64,000 nucleotides of DNA from Mycetocola_A sp015752285. Its GTDB lineage: Bacteria > Actinomycetota > Actinomycetes > Actinomycetales > Microbacteriaceae. The notes under the pieces are model-generated. The model was not told where the DNA came from. It worked only from the letters and a program-made list of their open reading frames with translations, and ran no database searches. The stretch lies in the NCBI RefSeq assembly GCF_015752285.1, contig NZ_JADOUY010000001.1, positions 248,001-312,000 of the forward strand. The letters run 5' to 3'. Shown here piece after piece: positions 17,690-26,624 of the stretch; positions within the stretch are counted from its first letter, which is position 1, and the number at the start of each line of letters is the position of its first letter. The position numbers and the translations under genes were made by a program.

Positions 17690-17704
17690 CCGGAACTGCC
17701 GGAA
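17690..17704. promoter_or_regulatory. Candidate operator repeats between gabT and the PucR regulator
   Basis: Two direct CCGGAA hexamers are separated by 3 bases (CCGGAACTGCCGGAA) in the 127-bp divergent spacer, on one DNA face about 9 bp apart. They lie roughly between the two start codons. No consensus for this regulator is known to me, so this is only a candidate site. Confidence 0.25.
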
Positions 17705-17759
17705 TGGCCATCCGATCCCCTCGCTTCTGCCAAACTGTCATTTCGCGTACGGTGAGCAC

Positions 17760-19325
17760 ATGCAGCCCACCATCCTCCGCTTGCTCGAGACTCGGACGCT
17801 CGACCTCCGATTACTCGCGGGGCGCTCCTCCGGCCGACTGGATGCACCGATTTCGTGGATCCACAGCTCCGATCTCGACGATCCCACCCCGTTCCTCGAC
17901 GCCGGCCAGGTCGTGCTGACCACCGGAACCCAGTTCGACCCGGCGACGACGACCCCCGGCGACGTCGCCGCGTATGTCGAGCGACTGAGCGGGCACGGCC
18001 TCGTCGGTATCGGCTTCGGCACCGAAGTGATTCGCGAGGGCACACCGGCGGATCTTGTTGCTGCCTGCGAGCGGTTCGGGATGCCGCTCTTCGAAGTGCC
18101 GTACCGGGTGCCGTTCATCGCCGTCATCCGCACCGCCGCCGACCTTCTCGCTGAGGCCGCCCACGCGCGGGACACTTGGGCTCTCAACGCACAGCGGGCC
18201 ATCTCTTTCGCAGCGCTGCGGCCGGATCCGACAGCAGCGGTTTTGCGGGAGCTTTCGCGGCAGCTGCACCGCTGGGTCGGGCTGGTCGACGCTCGCGGGC
18301 GACTCACCCGGGTCTTCGACGAAGCATCCGCCGTTCCTGCGCTTGCTTCGGAGAGCGCACGGGCCAGACTCGTGCTCGAGGCCGAGCGGCTGATCGGGCG
18401 CGGTCAACGGTCCAGTTCGACCATCAGCGACGAGGCCGGGCAAGCGACGTTGCAGACCCTGGGCCGTCGAGGGGCGCTCCTCGGCGCCCTCATCACCGCG
18501 GGGGCCCAGCCGCTCGATGCTGCCGACCAGACCGTTGTGACGAGCGTCATCGCGCTGACCGGCCTGGCGCTCGAACAGAACCGCGAACTCGGCCGGGCGC
18601 GCGGTCGCCTGCGCAGCGGCCTGTTCCAGACACTGCTCGAGGGAAATGTCGAACTCGTGCGCAGGATCGTGCGCCAGATGGGTGGTGAACTTCCGGCCGA
18701 ACCGGTGAGGTTCATCGCGTTCGAGCCCAGTGGGGCGACTGGAGATGCGTTGTTCGGCGACCTTGAAGCCCGCGATGCCGAGTTCGCCGGAGACCTCTTC
18801 TTCGCGGCGAGTGAGAGCCGGGTGGTCGTCGGCGTTGCTGCGGAGCGTGCCCAGGACCTGGCCGCCGAGCTCAGCCGGGTGCACCGGTTGCCCGCCGGAT
18901 TGTCTGATCCGCTGGCCTGGAGTGAAACGGCGAGCGGGTCCCGTCAGGCTGCGCAGGCTCTCGACAGGGCGGTTCGCGAACAGGAGGCTCATGCAGGCGC
19001 GGAACCGCGGGCATCCGTCGCGCAGTTCTCAGACGTGAGTGAAGGGGGTCTCGCTGCGCTGCTTCCGGAAGCGGATGCAGCGGAGGTCGCGCGGGCGCTG
19101 CTCAAGCCCGTCCGCGACCACGACGAGGCGAACGGAACGGCGTTGATCGATGACGTGCACATCTGGCTGGAGCACCACGGTCAATGGGATCCGGCCGCGC
19201 GTTCCCTCGGCATCCATCGCCATACCCTCAAGAACCGGGTGGCCCTCGTCGAGCGCCTCACCGGGCGGTCGCTGGCGACCGTCGATGCGCGCACGAACCT
19301 GTGGCTGGCGCTGCGGTTGGGCTGA
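17760..19325 (+). CDS. PucR-family transcriptional regulator
   Basis: This 521-residue regulator has an N-terminal purine-catabolism-regulator-like domain (residues 1-125: ILRLLETRTLDLRLLAGRSS, ISWIHSSDLDDPTPFLDAGQ), a central sensor region with weak GAF-like character, and a C-terminal PucR-type helix-turn-helix (about 465-515: VHIWLEHHGQWDPAARSLGIHRHTLKNRV). The start is ATG 17760, since the frame is open far upstream but only this start gives the canonical N-terminus. Divergence from gabT suggests it regulates GABA/putrescine catabolism, as GabR-type PucR proteins do in other actinobacteria; this is inference from position. Confidence 0.9.
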   Translation: MQPTILRLLETRTLDLRLLAGRSSGRLDAPISWIHSSDLDDPTPFLDAGQVVLTTGTQFDPATTTPGDVAAYVERLSGHGLVGIGFGTEVIREGTPADLVAACERFGMPLFEVPYRVPFIAVIRTAADLLAEAAHARDTWALNAQRAISFAALRPDPTAAVLRELSRQLHRWVGLVDARGRLTRVFDEASAVPALASESARARLVLEAERLIGRGQRSSSTISDEAGQATLQTLGRRGALLGALITAGAQPLDAADQTVVTSVIALTGLALEQNRELGRARGRLRSGLFQTLLEGNVELVRRIVRQMGGELPAEPVRFIAFEPSGATGDALFGDLEARDAEFAGDLFFAASESRVVVGVAAERAQDLAAELSRVHRLPAGLSDPLAWSETASGSRQAAQALDRAVREQEAHAGAEPRASVAQFSDVSEGGLAALLPEADAAEVARALLKPVRDHDEANGTALIDDVHIWLEHHGQWDPAARSLGIHRHTLKNRVALVERLTGRSLATVDARTNLWLALRLG

Positions 19326-19354
19326 GCGCGCCTGCGGCGGTTCAAGGGACGCTG

Positions 19355-20368
19355 TCAGTCCAGGTACGCGGACGCCCAGCGCCCCAGCTCGGCATACGCC
19401 GTCGCCCGCACGGCCGGCCTCGAGAGGAGCACGTCGTGCAGCGCCCCATCGATGCGCGCGACGGTGACGGTCGGCGCGAGTTTGAGCGACTGCTCGGCGA
19501 TCTCGTCGACGACGAGCACGATGTCCGACGCCAGCATCTCGGGCGACCACGCTGTCGACAACGTCGAACGCGCGGAGATGAGCGTGAGCACTGGAGCGGT
19601 GATCGACAGCCCGGCGTCGACCCGGTTGTGCCCGGCGAGCACGGCGGCGAGCCATGCCGGGTGTGCCGGGAATCCCCGCGCAGGGCGCCACTCGGTGTTG
19701 TATTCCCACTCACCTTCCATCGCCCGTGATACCGCCCGGGTGTAGAAACCGAGGTCGACGTTCGGCAACTGCCCCCTCGGGTCGATTCGCGCCCCGATGT
19801 TCGCAAGCGGCGCGATCGCCCGCCGACCGATCGCCCCGGCCTGGAACTCGAGCCACGGACTGTTGAGCACGAGCGCATCGACCCGCCCCGGATGCCGGTC
19901 GGCCCAAAGACTCGCCGTCAATCCACCGGTCGAGTGACCCATCACGAGCAGCCGCCGCGACGATCGGGCATCCGCTGCCCCGTGCCCCAACACCGACAGG
20001 GCTGCCTCGATATCTTCGTCGTAGATTCCCAGACTCGTGACATAGCCGGGAGTCTGGTGCTCACGCAGGCTGCGACCATACTTGCGCAGGTCCAATGCAT
20101 GAAACCGCGCACCCCGGTCATGCCAGAACTGCGCCAGCTCGGTCTGAAAGAAGTAATCCGACCAGCCATGCAGGTAGAGCACGTCCCAGCCCCGGTCTGC
20201 GGCGAACAGCGAACGGATGCCGTCGATCGGCGCTTCACGTCTCCGCACGAGAGTGGCGACGACCTCGCCCTCGAAATCATCGTTCAGGGACAGGGTCAAC
20301 TGTTCGAACGGTTCACCGAGGACGTCGGGGACCCAGCGGTTCCGCGGTGCTCCGTCCGCGTCGGCCAC
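19355..20368 (-). CDS. Alpha/beta hydrolase
   Basis: This 337-residue serine hydrolase of the alpha/beta fold has the oxyanion segment VLYLHGWSDYFFQTELAQFW near residue 62, the nucleophile elbow GHSTGG (about 144-149), and a likely acid/His pair near VVDEIAEQ and DGALHDVLLS. It resembles the Serine aminopeptidase S33/lysophospholipase subgroup common in actinobacteria. GTG is the start (6 bp after the preceding membrane-protein gene). Substrate unknown. Confidence 0.88.
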   Translation of the reverse strand: MADADGAPRNRWVPDVLGEPFEQLTLSLNDDFEGEVVATLVRRREAPIDGIRSLFAADRGWDVLYLHGWSDYFFQTELAQFWHDRGARFHALDLRKYGRSLREHQTPGYVTSLGIYDEDIEAALSVLGHGAADARSSRRLLVMGHSTGGLTASLWADRHPGRVDALVLNSPWLEFQAGAIGRRAIAPLANIGARIDPRGQLPNVDLGFYTRAVSRAMEGEWEYNTEWRPARGFPAHPAWLAAVLAGHNRVDAGLSITAPVLTLISARSTLSTAWSPEMLASDIVLVVDEIAEQSLKLAPTVTVARIDGALHDVLLSRPAVRATAYAELGRWASAYLD

Positions 20369-20374
20369 CGCAGG

Positions 20375-21121
20375 CTATCCCTGCGGAGGAACCGTCGGCT
20401 GCGGCGGAACGGGCGGCTGACCCTGACCGGGTGCCGGCACCTGAGGTGCGACGTAGCCGGGTGCGGGCGGCGCGTAGACCTGCGCAGGCTGACCCTGCTG
20501 AGGCTGCGCTGCAGAACCCTGAGGCTGGCCCTGGTAGGGCTGGCCCTGGTATGACTGACCGGCGTTCCCCTGCTGCGGTGCAGCGGGCTGCGAACGCTGG
20601 CCCGCTGGCAGAGCCCGAGCAACGAAGACACCGAGAGCGAAGAACGCGCCGTACGCGACGCCCGTCGAGATCGACCCGACGATGCCGGAGCTGATGATCA
20701 GCTGCGCCAGGTACTGACCGCCGTTGATCACCGACCAGATGAAGTTGAGAACCAGCAGAGCCGCGGCGCCGACCCCAGCGGCGATCGCGAGGCGCTTGAT
20801 CAGGTCGCTGACCGAACTCGCCTTCGCGAACGGAGCGATGTACAGCGCGCTGAGTCCCGCGCCGGCGACGAAGACGAGAGCAACGAAGATGGCCCAGATC
20901 ATCCCGAGGATCTGCTCGACCCGGAAGCCGAAGACGGAGTTGCCGATCAGGCCCAGGATGTTGGTGACGACCGCGATACCGATGACGACTGCCCCACCGA
21001 AAATGATCTGACGCACCACCGAGCGATCGGCAGTCGCTGACGGTTTCTGCGGCTGGTAGCCCGCGGGCGCACCCTGCGTGGGCTGGCCGTACGGGTTCTG
21101 GGGACTTCCGGGGTTCGACAT
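20375..21121 (-). CDS. Membrane protein with Pro/Gln/Gly-rich cytoplasmic tails
   Basis: I do not recognise a named family. The 248-residue protein has a Pro/Gln/Gly-rich N-terminus (NPYGQPTQGAPAGYQPQ), about four hydrophobic helices between residues 35 and 180 (RQIIFGGAVVIGIAVVTNIL, QILGMIWAIFVALVFVAGAG, RLAIAAGVGAAALLVLNFIW, GSISTGVAYGAFFALGVFVA), and a long low-complexity tail with SYQGQPYQGQPQG repeats. Such tails are typical of small actinobacterial envelope proteins. It is 6 bp upstream of the alpha/beta hydrolase, so the two may be co-expressed. Confidence 0.75.
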   Translation of the reverse strand: MSNPGSPQNPYGQPTQGAPAGYQPQKPSATADRSVVRQIIFGGAVVIGIAVVTNILGLIGNSVFGFRVEQILGMIWAIFVALVFVAGAGLSALYIAPFAKASSVSDLIKRLAIAAGVGAAALLVLNFIWSVINGGQYLAQLIISSGIVGSISTGVAYGAFFALGVFVARALPAGQRSQPAAPQQGNAGQSYQGQPYQGQPQGSAAQPQQGQPAQVYAPPAPGYVAPQVPAPGQGQPPVPPQPTVPPQG

Positions 21122-21193
21122 GCCACCACCCTATCGGGCAGGTACACGTCGGCCCATGGGGAGCGCTGCCCTGAACTGCGCTTCCCGACCGCG

Positions 21194-22573
21194 CTAGCCT
21201 GCCGGACTGACCCGGACTTCGGACCGGGAGATCGCGACCATGTCTTCGCGCGGAACGACCTTCACCCGGGCGCGACCGTGCGGCTCGCCGAGCGCGATCT
21301 CGTGCTGATCGAGGTTGTGCCAGCCATCGAGGTCGGTGTACTTCACGCCGCGGGCCTCGAGCAGGTCGATGACGGACTGTTCGTCTGGCGACTCCGGGGT
21401 CCACCAGCTGCCCTCACCGTTGACGAGGTGCTTGATCGTCTCCATGGCATCCGATTTGGTGTGGCCGATGAGGCCGACGGGTCCACGCTTGATCCAGCCG
21501 GTGGCGTAGACGCCCGGGACGACGTCGTTGCTGCCCTTCTTGAGGGCGACGCCCTCGCGGTTGGGAATCACGCCGTGTTTCTTGTCGAACGGGATGCCAT
21601 CGAGCGGCGACCCGAAATAGCCGACAGCCCGGTAGAGCGCCTGGATGGGCACCTCGCGGATCTCGCCGGTCCCGACGACGCCGCCCTCGGCATCCGGGCG
21701 GGTTCGCTCGTACCGGAACGCGGCCACGTGGCCGTTCTCGTCACCGACGACCTCGAGCGGTTTGGCGTAGAAGTGAAGGTGCAGCCGACGGGATGCGGTA
21801 CCGGCCGGACGTTCACGCCACTTCTGCAGGATCTTGTCGATGACCATGACCTGTTTGTTGCTGGCGATCGCGGTCTTCGACGCCTCGTCGTAGTCGAAGT
21901 CCTCGTCATGGAGCACCATGTCGACGTCGTGGAGCTCGCCGAGTTCGCGCAGCTCGAGAGGGGTGAACTTCACCTGAGCGGGCCCTCGACGACCGAAGAC
22001 GTGCACGTCGGTCACCGGAGAGGTTGCCAGCCCCGCATAGACGTTCTCGGGAATCTCGGTCGAGAGCAGGTCGTCTGCGTGCTTCGCGAGCATGCGCGAC
22101 ACGTCGAGAGCGACGTTGCCGTTGCCGATCACAGCCACAGATTGCGCGGTGAGCGGCCACTCGCGTGGCACGTCGGGATGGCCGTCGAACCAGCTGACGA
22201 AGTCGGCGGCGCCGTAGGAGCCTTCGAGGTCGATCCCGGGGATATCGAGGTCGGCGTCGCGCACGGCACCTGTGGCGAAGATCACGGCGTGGTAGTGCTT
22301 CTTGAGGTCTTCGAGGGCGATGTCGGTGCCGAAGTCGACGTTACCGAAGACCCGGATGTCGCCGCGGTCGAGAACCTCGCGGAGCGCGTTGATGATGCCC
22401 TTGATGCGCGGGTGGTCCGGCGCGACTCCGTATCGCACGAGCCCATACGGGGCGGGGAGACGATCGAAGAGGTCGATCGACACATCGAATTTGCGTTCGG
22501 CCTTGAGGAGGATGTCAGCAGCGTAGATCCCTGCGGGTCCGGCGCCGACAATCGCGAGTCTCAGCTTGGTCAT
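21194..22573 (-). CDS. fprA: FAD-dependent ferredoxin-NADP reductase, FprA/adrenodoxin-reductase type
   Basis: This 459-residue flavoenzyme moves electrons between NADPH and ferredoxin. It has an N-terminal FAD motif (LAIVGAGPAGIYAADILLKA, 6-25), LFDRLPAPYGLVRYGVAPDH as in adrenodoxin reductase, the NADP-binding VAVIGNGNVALDVSRMLAKH, and the C-terminal YATGWIKRGPVGLIGHTKSDA. These patterns match mycobacterial FprA closely in order and size. It lies 15 bp downstream of the polyprenyl synthase, and the two share a strand. Confidence 0.94.
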   Translation of the reverse strand: MTKLRLAIVGAGPAGIYAADILLKAERKFDVSIDLFDRLPAPYGLVRYGVAPDHPRIKGIINALREVLDRGDIRVFGNVDFGTDIALEDLKKHYHAVIFATGAVRDADLDIPGIDLEGSYGAADFVSWFDGHPDVPREWPLTAQSVAVIGNGNVALDVSRMLAKHADDLLSTEIPENVYAGLATSPVTDVHVFGRRGPAQVKFTPLELRELGELHDVDMVLHDEDFDYDEASKTAIASNKQVMVIDKILQKWRERPAGTASRRLHLHFYAKPLEVVGDENGHVAAFRYERTRPDAEGGVVGTGEIREVPIQALYRAVGYFGSPLDGIPFDKKHGVIPNREGVALKKGSNDVVPGVYATGWIKRGPVGLIGHTKSDAMETIKHLVNGEGSWWTPESPDEQSVIDLLEARGVKYTDLDGWHNLDQHEIALGEPHGRARVKVVPREDMVAISRSEVRVSPAG

Positions 22574-22587
22574 CTGCGTCTGGTTCC

Positions 22588-23655
22588 TTACTTGCTGCGG
22601 TCGACGATCGTTTCCGCGAATCGCATGAGAGCCTGTTTCACGGGGCCGTCCGGCAGCGGGTCGAGCGCGGCGACGGCCTCGTGTGCCCAGCGGTGGGCTT
22701 CGGCGAGGGTTCGCGTGGTTACGGGATGCTGGCGAAGTTCGGTGATCGCTGCGGTGAAGTCGGCGGATGCTGCACCGTCGGTTCCCTCGGCGGCTTCCGC
22801 CTCGATGCGGGCGAGCAACGCGGCGGCATCCTGATCCGTCTCGGCGAGAACGCGCAGGTGGATGAGCGGCAGGGTGGCGACGCCGGCGCGGAGATCCGTA
22901 CCCGGAACCTTGCCGGTCTCTTCGGGTTGAGGTGACAGGTCGATGACGTCGTCGATGAGCTGGAAGGCGATGCCGATCTTCTCGCCGTACTCGACGACCG
23001 CGGGCTCGAAAGCTTCGTCTGCGCCCGAGAAGATCACTCCGGCCTGAGCGGCGGCGGCGATGAGCGAACCGGTCTTGTCTGCGAGGACCTGGATGTAGTG
23101 GGCTTCGGCATCTTCGTCGTCGCGAGGACCGACGGTCTCGTGAAGCTGCCCGAGCACGAGCCGCTCGAACGTCTTCGACTGCAGTCGGATGGCCCGTTCG
23201 CCGAGACCGGCCATGAGCTGGCTCGCCCGGGCGAAGAGCAGGTCCCCGGTGAGGATGGCGACCGAGTTGCCGAAGACGGCGTGGGCGCTCGGAACGCCGC
23301 GCCTGCGGTCGGCGTCATCCATGACGTCGTCGTGGTAGAGCGAGGCGAGGTGGGTGATCTCGATCGCCTCGGCTGCGGTGATCACGTCGACGGTGTTGCC
23401 GGCGCCGAGCTGGGCGGTGAGCAGGATGAGCATCGGCCGTACCCGCTTGCCTCCCGCCTCGAGCAGGTAGCGCGTCGACGCGTCCGCGATGGTGTCTGCG
23501 AAGATCAGCTCGGAGTCGAGCCCGCGCTCGATCCGCTCGAGGCCGTCATCGACGGCGGCGAGCAGTTGCCTGGTTTTCGGCGAGGCGAAGATGCGGTCGG
23601 TATGTCCCAGATGACTGGACAGACTGGTGGCACGCCGCGTGGCACTCGGATTCAC
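22588..23655 (-). CDS. Polyprenyl diphosphate synthase (likely menaquinone side chain)
   Basis: This 355-residue trans-prenyltransferase lengthens prenyl chains from IPP. Both aspartate-rich motifs are present: DDVMDD in LASLYHDDVMDDADRRRG and DDVID in AFQLIDDVIDLSPQPEETG. ARYLLEAGGKRVRPML-like sequence (here TRYLLEAGGKRVRPMLILL) is the chain-binding start. GTG 23655 is taken as the start (MNPSATRRATS); the frame stays open upstream but without protein-like sequence. With menG, menA and the other men genes within 18 kb, it probably makes the menaquinone isoprenoid tail. Chain length is not deducible by eye. Confidence 0.9.
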   Translation of the reverse strand: MNPSATRRATSLSSHLGHTDRIFASPKTRQLLAAVDDGLERIERGLDSELIFADTIADASTRYLLEAGGKRVRPMLILLTAQLGAGNTVDVITAAEAIEITHLASLYHDDVMDDADRRRGVPSAHAVFGNSVAILTGDLLFARASQLMAGLGERAIRLQSKTFERLVLGQLHETVGPRDDEDAEAHYIQVLADKTGSLIAAAAQAGVIFSGADEAFEPAVVEYGEKIGIAFQLIDDVIDLSPQPEETGKVPGTDLRAGVATLPLIHLRVLAETDQDAAALLARIEAEAAEGTDGAASADFTAAITELRQHPVTTRTLAEAHRWAHEAVAALDPLPDGPVKQALMRFAETIVDRSK

Positions 23656-23687
23656 GAGGTCTAGCCTACCCGTGCCCGGGCGATCGA

Positions 23688-24908
23688 TTATTTCTCTTGC
23701 ATTCCCCAGGGTGAACCGTAGCCGCGTGGAGCATCCGCAGCGAGCAGGTCGAGGAACGGGCGGGCGTCGAATGCCTCGGGGCCGAGCACTCCGGCCCCGC
23801 TCCAGACCCCGGTGGCGAGGAGTTCGAGGGCGATGACCGGGTTGATCGCGGTCTGCCAGACCACGGCCTGCGACCCGTACTCCGCCATAGACTCCTCGTT
23901 GTCGACCACGTGATAAAGGTAGGTGGACCTCGGTTGGCCGTCTGTACCTGTGCCGCGGACCCACACCCCCGCGCAGGTTTTGCCGTGCATCCGGTCGCCG
24001 AGGGTAGCCGGGTCCGGCAGACCAGCCGCGACCACATCGCGGGGGGCCACCTGCACACCCTTCACCGTCAGGGGCTCGGTCTTGTCGAGCCCGAGGGTGT
24101 GCAGGACCTTGAGCACATTGATGAACTCGTCGCCGAGGCCGTACTTGAACGTGACCCGTCTGGCTCTCGTCCACCGCGGCATGAGGAGCACTTCCTCGTG
24201 CTCGACGTTGACGCATTCGACCGGGCCGATGCCCTCAGGAAAGTCGAAGACCTCCGGTTCGCTGAACGGCGGGGTCGTGTACCAGCCGCGGTCCTTCTCG
24301 AAGATCACCGGAGGATTGAGGCACTCCTCGATGGTGGTCCAGATCGAGAACGACGGAGCGAAGTCGTAACCGTCGACGGTGAGGTTGGCGCCGTCCCGTA
24401 CGCCGAGCTCGTCGATCTCGGAGAACAGCTCGTCTTCCGCATAGCGGGCGAACACGTCAGAGAGCCCGGGCTCGACCCCGATCCCGACGAGCGCGAGCCG
24501 ACCGGCATCCGCCCACCTCTCTGCCTGCGCGAACTGCTCGTCGCCGAGCTTCACGCCGGGAAGCTCGTGAGGTTTCTCGGGATGCGGACGGGACAGGCTC
24601 ATCGCCATGTCGAGGTACGCGGCACCGCCGTCGAAACAGCCGGTGAAGATCGGCATCACGAAACGCGGGTCGACCGCGTTGAGCACGTGGGTGATGTCGT
24701 GGGCCCGGATCAGGTCGGCGACGGCGTCGGCGTTCGACGCGTCGACCTGGGCGGCGAGAAGACGGTCGTCTCCGACATCGGCGACGAGCGCCTCGGGTCT
24801 GGCCGGGTCGTAGTCGGCGATCACGAGCGTGTCGAAGAAGGAGCGGCGGACCGCGATCCGCACGGCCGCGGACCCGACGCCCCCTGTTCCGATGATCAGA
24901 ATGCGCAT
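23688..24908 (-). CDS. Saccharopine dehydrogenase-family oxidoreductase
   Basis: This 406-residue NAD(P) enzyme begins MRILIIGTGGVGSAAVRIAVRR (Rossmann GxGGxG) and follows the saccharopine/carboxynorspermidine dehydrogenase pattern: THVLNAVDPRFVMPIFTGC, GVEPGLSDVFARYAEDE and the C-terminal GSQAVVWQTAINPVIALELLATG. Family members act on lysine catabolism or on polyamine backbones. It sits 19 bp downstream of an APC permease paralogous to the putrescine-cluster permease, so an amine or diamino-acid substrate is likely, though this is inference. Confidence 0.87.
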   Translation of the reverse strand: MRILIIGTGGVGSAAVRIAVRRSFFDTLVIADYDPARPEALVADVGDDRLLAAQVDASNADAVADLIRAHDITHVLNAVDPRFVMPIFTGCFDGGAAYLDMAMSLSRPHPEKPHELPGVKLGDEQFAQAERWADAGRLALVGIGVEPGLSDVFARYAEDELFSEIDELGVRDGANLTVDGYDFAPSFSIWTTIEECLNPPVIFEKDRGWYTTPPFSEPEVFDFPEGIGPVECVNVEHEEVLLMPRWTRARRVTFKYGLGDEFINVLKVLHTLGLDKTEPLTVKGVQVAPRDVVAAGLPDPATLGDRMHGKTCAGVWVRGTGTDGQPRSTYLYHVVDNEESMAEYGSQAVVWQTAINPVIALELLATGVWSGAGVLGPEAFDARPFLDLLAADAPRGYGSPWGMQEK

Positions 24909-24927
24909 GTCGGTTCTCTTTCGGTGT

Positions 24928-26487
24928 CTAGGTCAATCCGCCGTCGATGGAACGCCCGTAGACCTCAGGGGTGTCCGGCACGAGCACGGCGGTGTCACGG
25001 TTGAGGCTCTCTCCCCGGAAGAACGGCTTCGAGCCGGGATACGCCCACCAGAGAAGCATGAGCACCACGCCGAACGCGAGGGCCCCGACACCGATGACGA
25101 AGGTTCCTCCGATGCCGAGCAGCACCGAGTAGCCGTAGTCCACGTCGTACATGTCGATGCAGGACTGGATGAAGGCGTATGCGAGCATCAACCCGCCAAG
25201 AAGCGGGAACAGGCCTTTGAAGAAGAAGTCCCTCGCCGAGTTGAACAGCTCCTTGCGGAAGTACCAGACACAGGCGAAGCCGGTGATGCCGTAGTAGAAG
25301 GCGATCGCGAGGCCGAGCGAGAGGATCGAGTCGGCGAGGATGTTTTCGGAGATGAAGGTCATCCCGACGTAGTAGACGATGGCGACGATCCCCATCACCA
25401 GGGTGGAGAACGACGGGGTCCGGTACTTCGGGTGCACGACGGAGAATCGATGCGGCAGTGCCTTGTACGCGGCCATGGACAGTGTGCCACGGGCGGTGGG
25501 GAGGATGGTCGTCTGGGTGGACGACACGGCGGAGACGAGCACGGCCACAACGAGGATCCAGGCCCACGGCCCGAGCACGAGGTCCTTGAGGGCGAGGAAG
25601 ACGTCGTTGGCGTTGTCTTCGTTGCCGAGCCCGGCGCCGTCCGTGCCGAGACCGGCATACGACATCGCCGCGACCGCGACGGTGACGTAGGTGACGAGCA
25701 GGATGACGGTGGTGACGAGTGCTGCCCGCCCCGGGATCCGCTTCGGGTCTTTCGTCTCCTCGTTGAGGGACAGGCAGGTGTCCCAGCCCCAGTAGATGAA
25801 GAGCGCAAGGAGCACGGCTTCGATGAAGCCGGAGTAGTCGGTGAAGGCGAACGGGTTGAACCACTCGAGCGAGATCGGGGTGGCGTTGGGTGCCGTGCCG
25901 TTGGCGACGTGGATGAACGCGACGACGGCAAAGAGCGCCAGGGCGAGATATTGCACGGCCAGCAGGATGTTCTGGATGCGTTCGCCGAGTTCGACTCCGC
26001 GGTAGCTCACCCACGTCATCAGGGCGATGAACACGACCCCCGTCGACGTGACGAGGGGCACATTCGAGGCCAGAGACCCATCCCCGACGAGCAACCAAAG
26101 GTACTGTCCGCCGATCTGGGCGAGGTTCGCAAGGACGACCATGCCGGCGACGGCGACGCCCCAGCCGGCCATCCAGCCCACGAACGGACCGAAGGCTTTC
26201 GTCCCCCAGGTGAACGCCGTTCCGCAGTCCGGCACCGCGCGGTTGAGTTCACGGTAGGCGAAGGCGATGAAGAGCATCGGGATGAACGCGACGATGAAGG
26301 CGATGGGCGCCTGGGCGCCGACGGCGAGCACCACGAACCCGAGGGTGGCGACGAGCGAGTAGACGGGAGCAGTCGACGCGAGGCCGATCACCACCGATCC
26401 CCACAGGCCGAGGGTGCCCGTTGCCAGGCCTTTTCCTTCGCCGCCGGAAGCGGCCGGACGCGTGGCATCCGTCGACGGGGTAGTCAT
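24928..26487 (-). CDS. APC-superfamily amino acid/polyamine permease
   Basis: This 519-residue permease has about 12-14 hydrophobic segments. It carries GLWGSVVIGLASTAPVYSLV (TM1), the conserved PDCGTAFTWGTKAFGPFVGW and a C-terminus with KPFFRGESLNRD. The FFRGE(S/T)L tail and general layout are shared with the permease at 9476-11017. It precedes the saccharopine-dehydrogenase-like gene by 19 bp. Together they form a second small amine/amino acid uptake-and-oxidation unit in the window. Confidence 0.9.
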   Translation of the reverse strand: MTTPSTDATRPAASGGEGKGLATGTLGLWGSVVIGLASTAPVYSLVATLGFVVLAVGAQAPIAFIVAFIPMLFIAFAYRELNRAVPDCGTAFTWGTKAFGPFVGWMAGWGVAVAGMVVLANLAQIGGQYLWLLVGDGSLASNVPLVTSTGVVFIALMTWVSYRGVELGERIQNILLAVQYLALALFAVVAFIHVANGTAPNATPISLEWFNPFAFTDYSGFIEAVLLALFIYWGWDTCLSLNEETKDPKRIPGRAALVTTVILLVTYVTVAVAAMSYAGLGTDGAGLGNEDNANDVFLALKDLVLGPWAWILVVAVLVSAVSSTQTTILPTARGTLSMAAYKALPHRFSVVHPKYRTPSFSTLVMGIVAIVYYVGMTFISENILADSILSLGLAIAFYYGITGFACVWYFRKELFNSARDFFFKGLFPLLGGLMLAYAFIQSCIDMYDVDYGYSVLLGIGGTFVIGVGALAFGVVLMLLWWAYPGSKPFFRGESLNRDTAVLVPDTPEVYGRSIDGGLT

Positions 26488-26624
26488 GCCCGAAAGCTAC
26501 TGCCAGCCCGATTCGGCTGTCAATGCCCGCTTTGAGGGATGCTCACGAGATTTATTGCCCGGCCATAGACCCAATCGGTTGTTCCGAGGAAGATGGGAGC
26601 CAGTGCGCGACGAGAGGAGCTCGG

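Noticed and set aside
17202..17759. N-terminal extension of the PucR regulator
   Set aside because: This stretch is antisense to gabT and gives a low-complexity sequence. The canonical PucR N-terminus begins at 17760.
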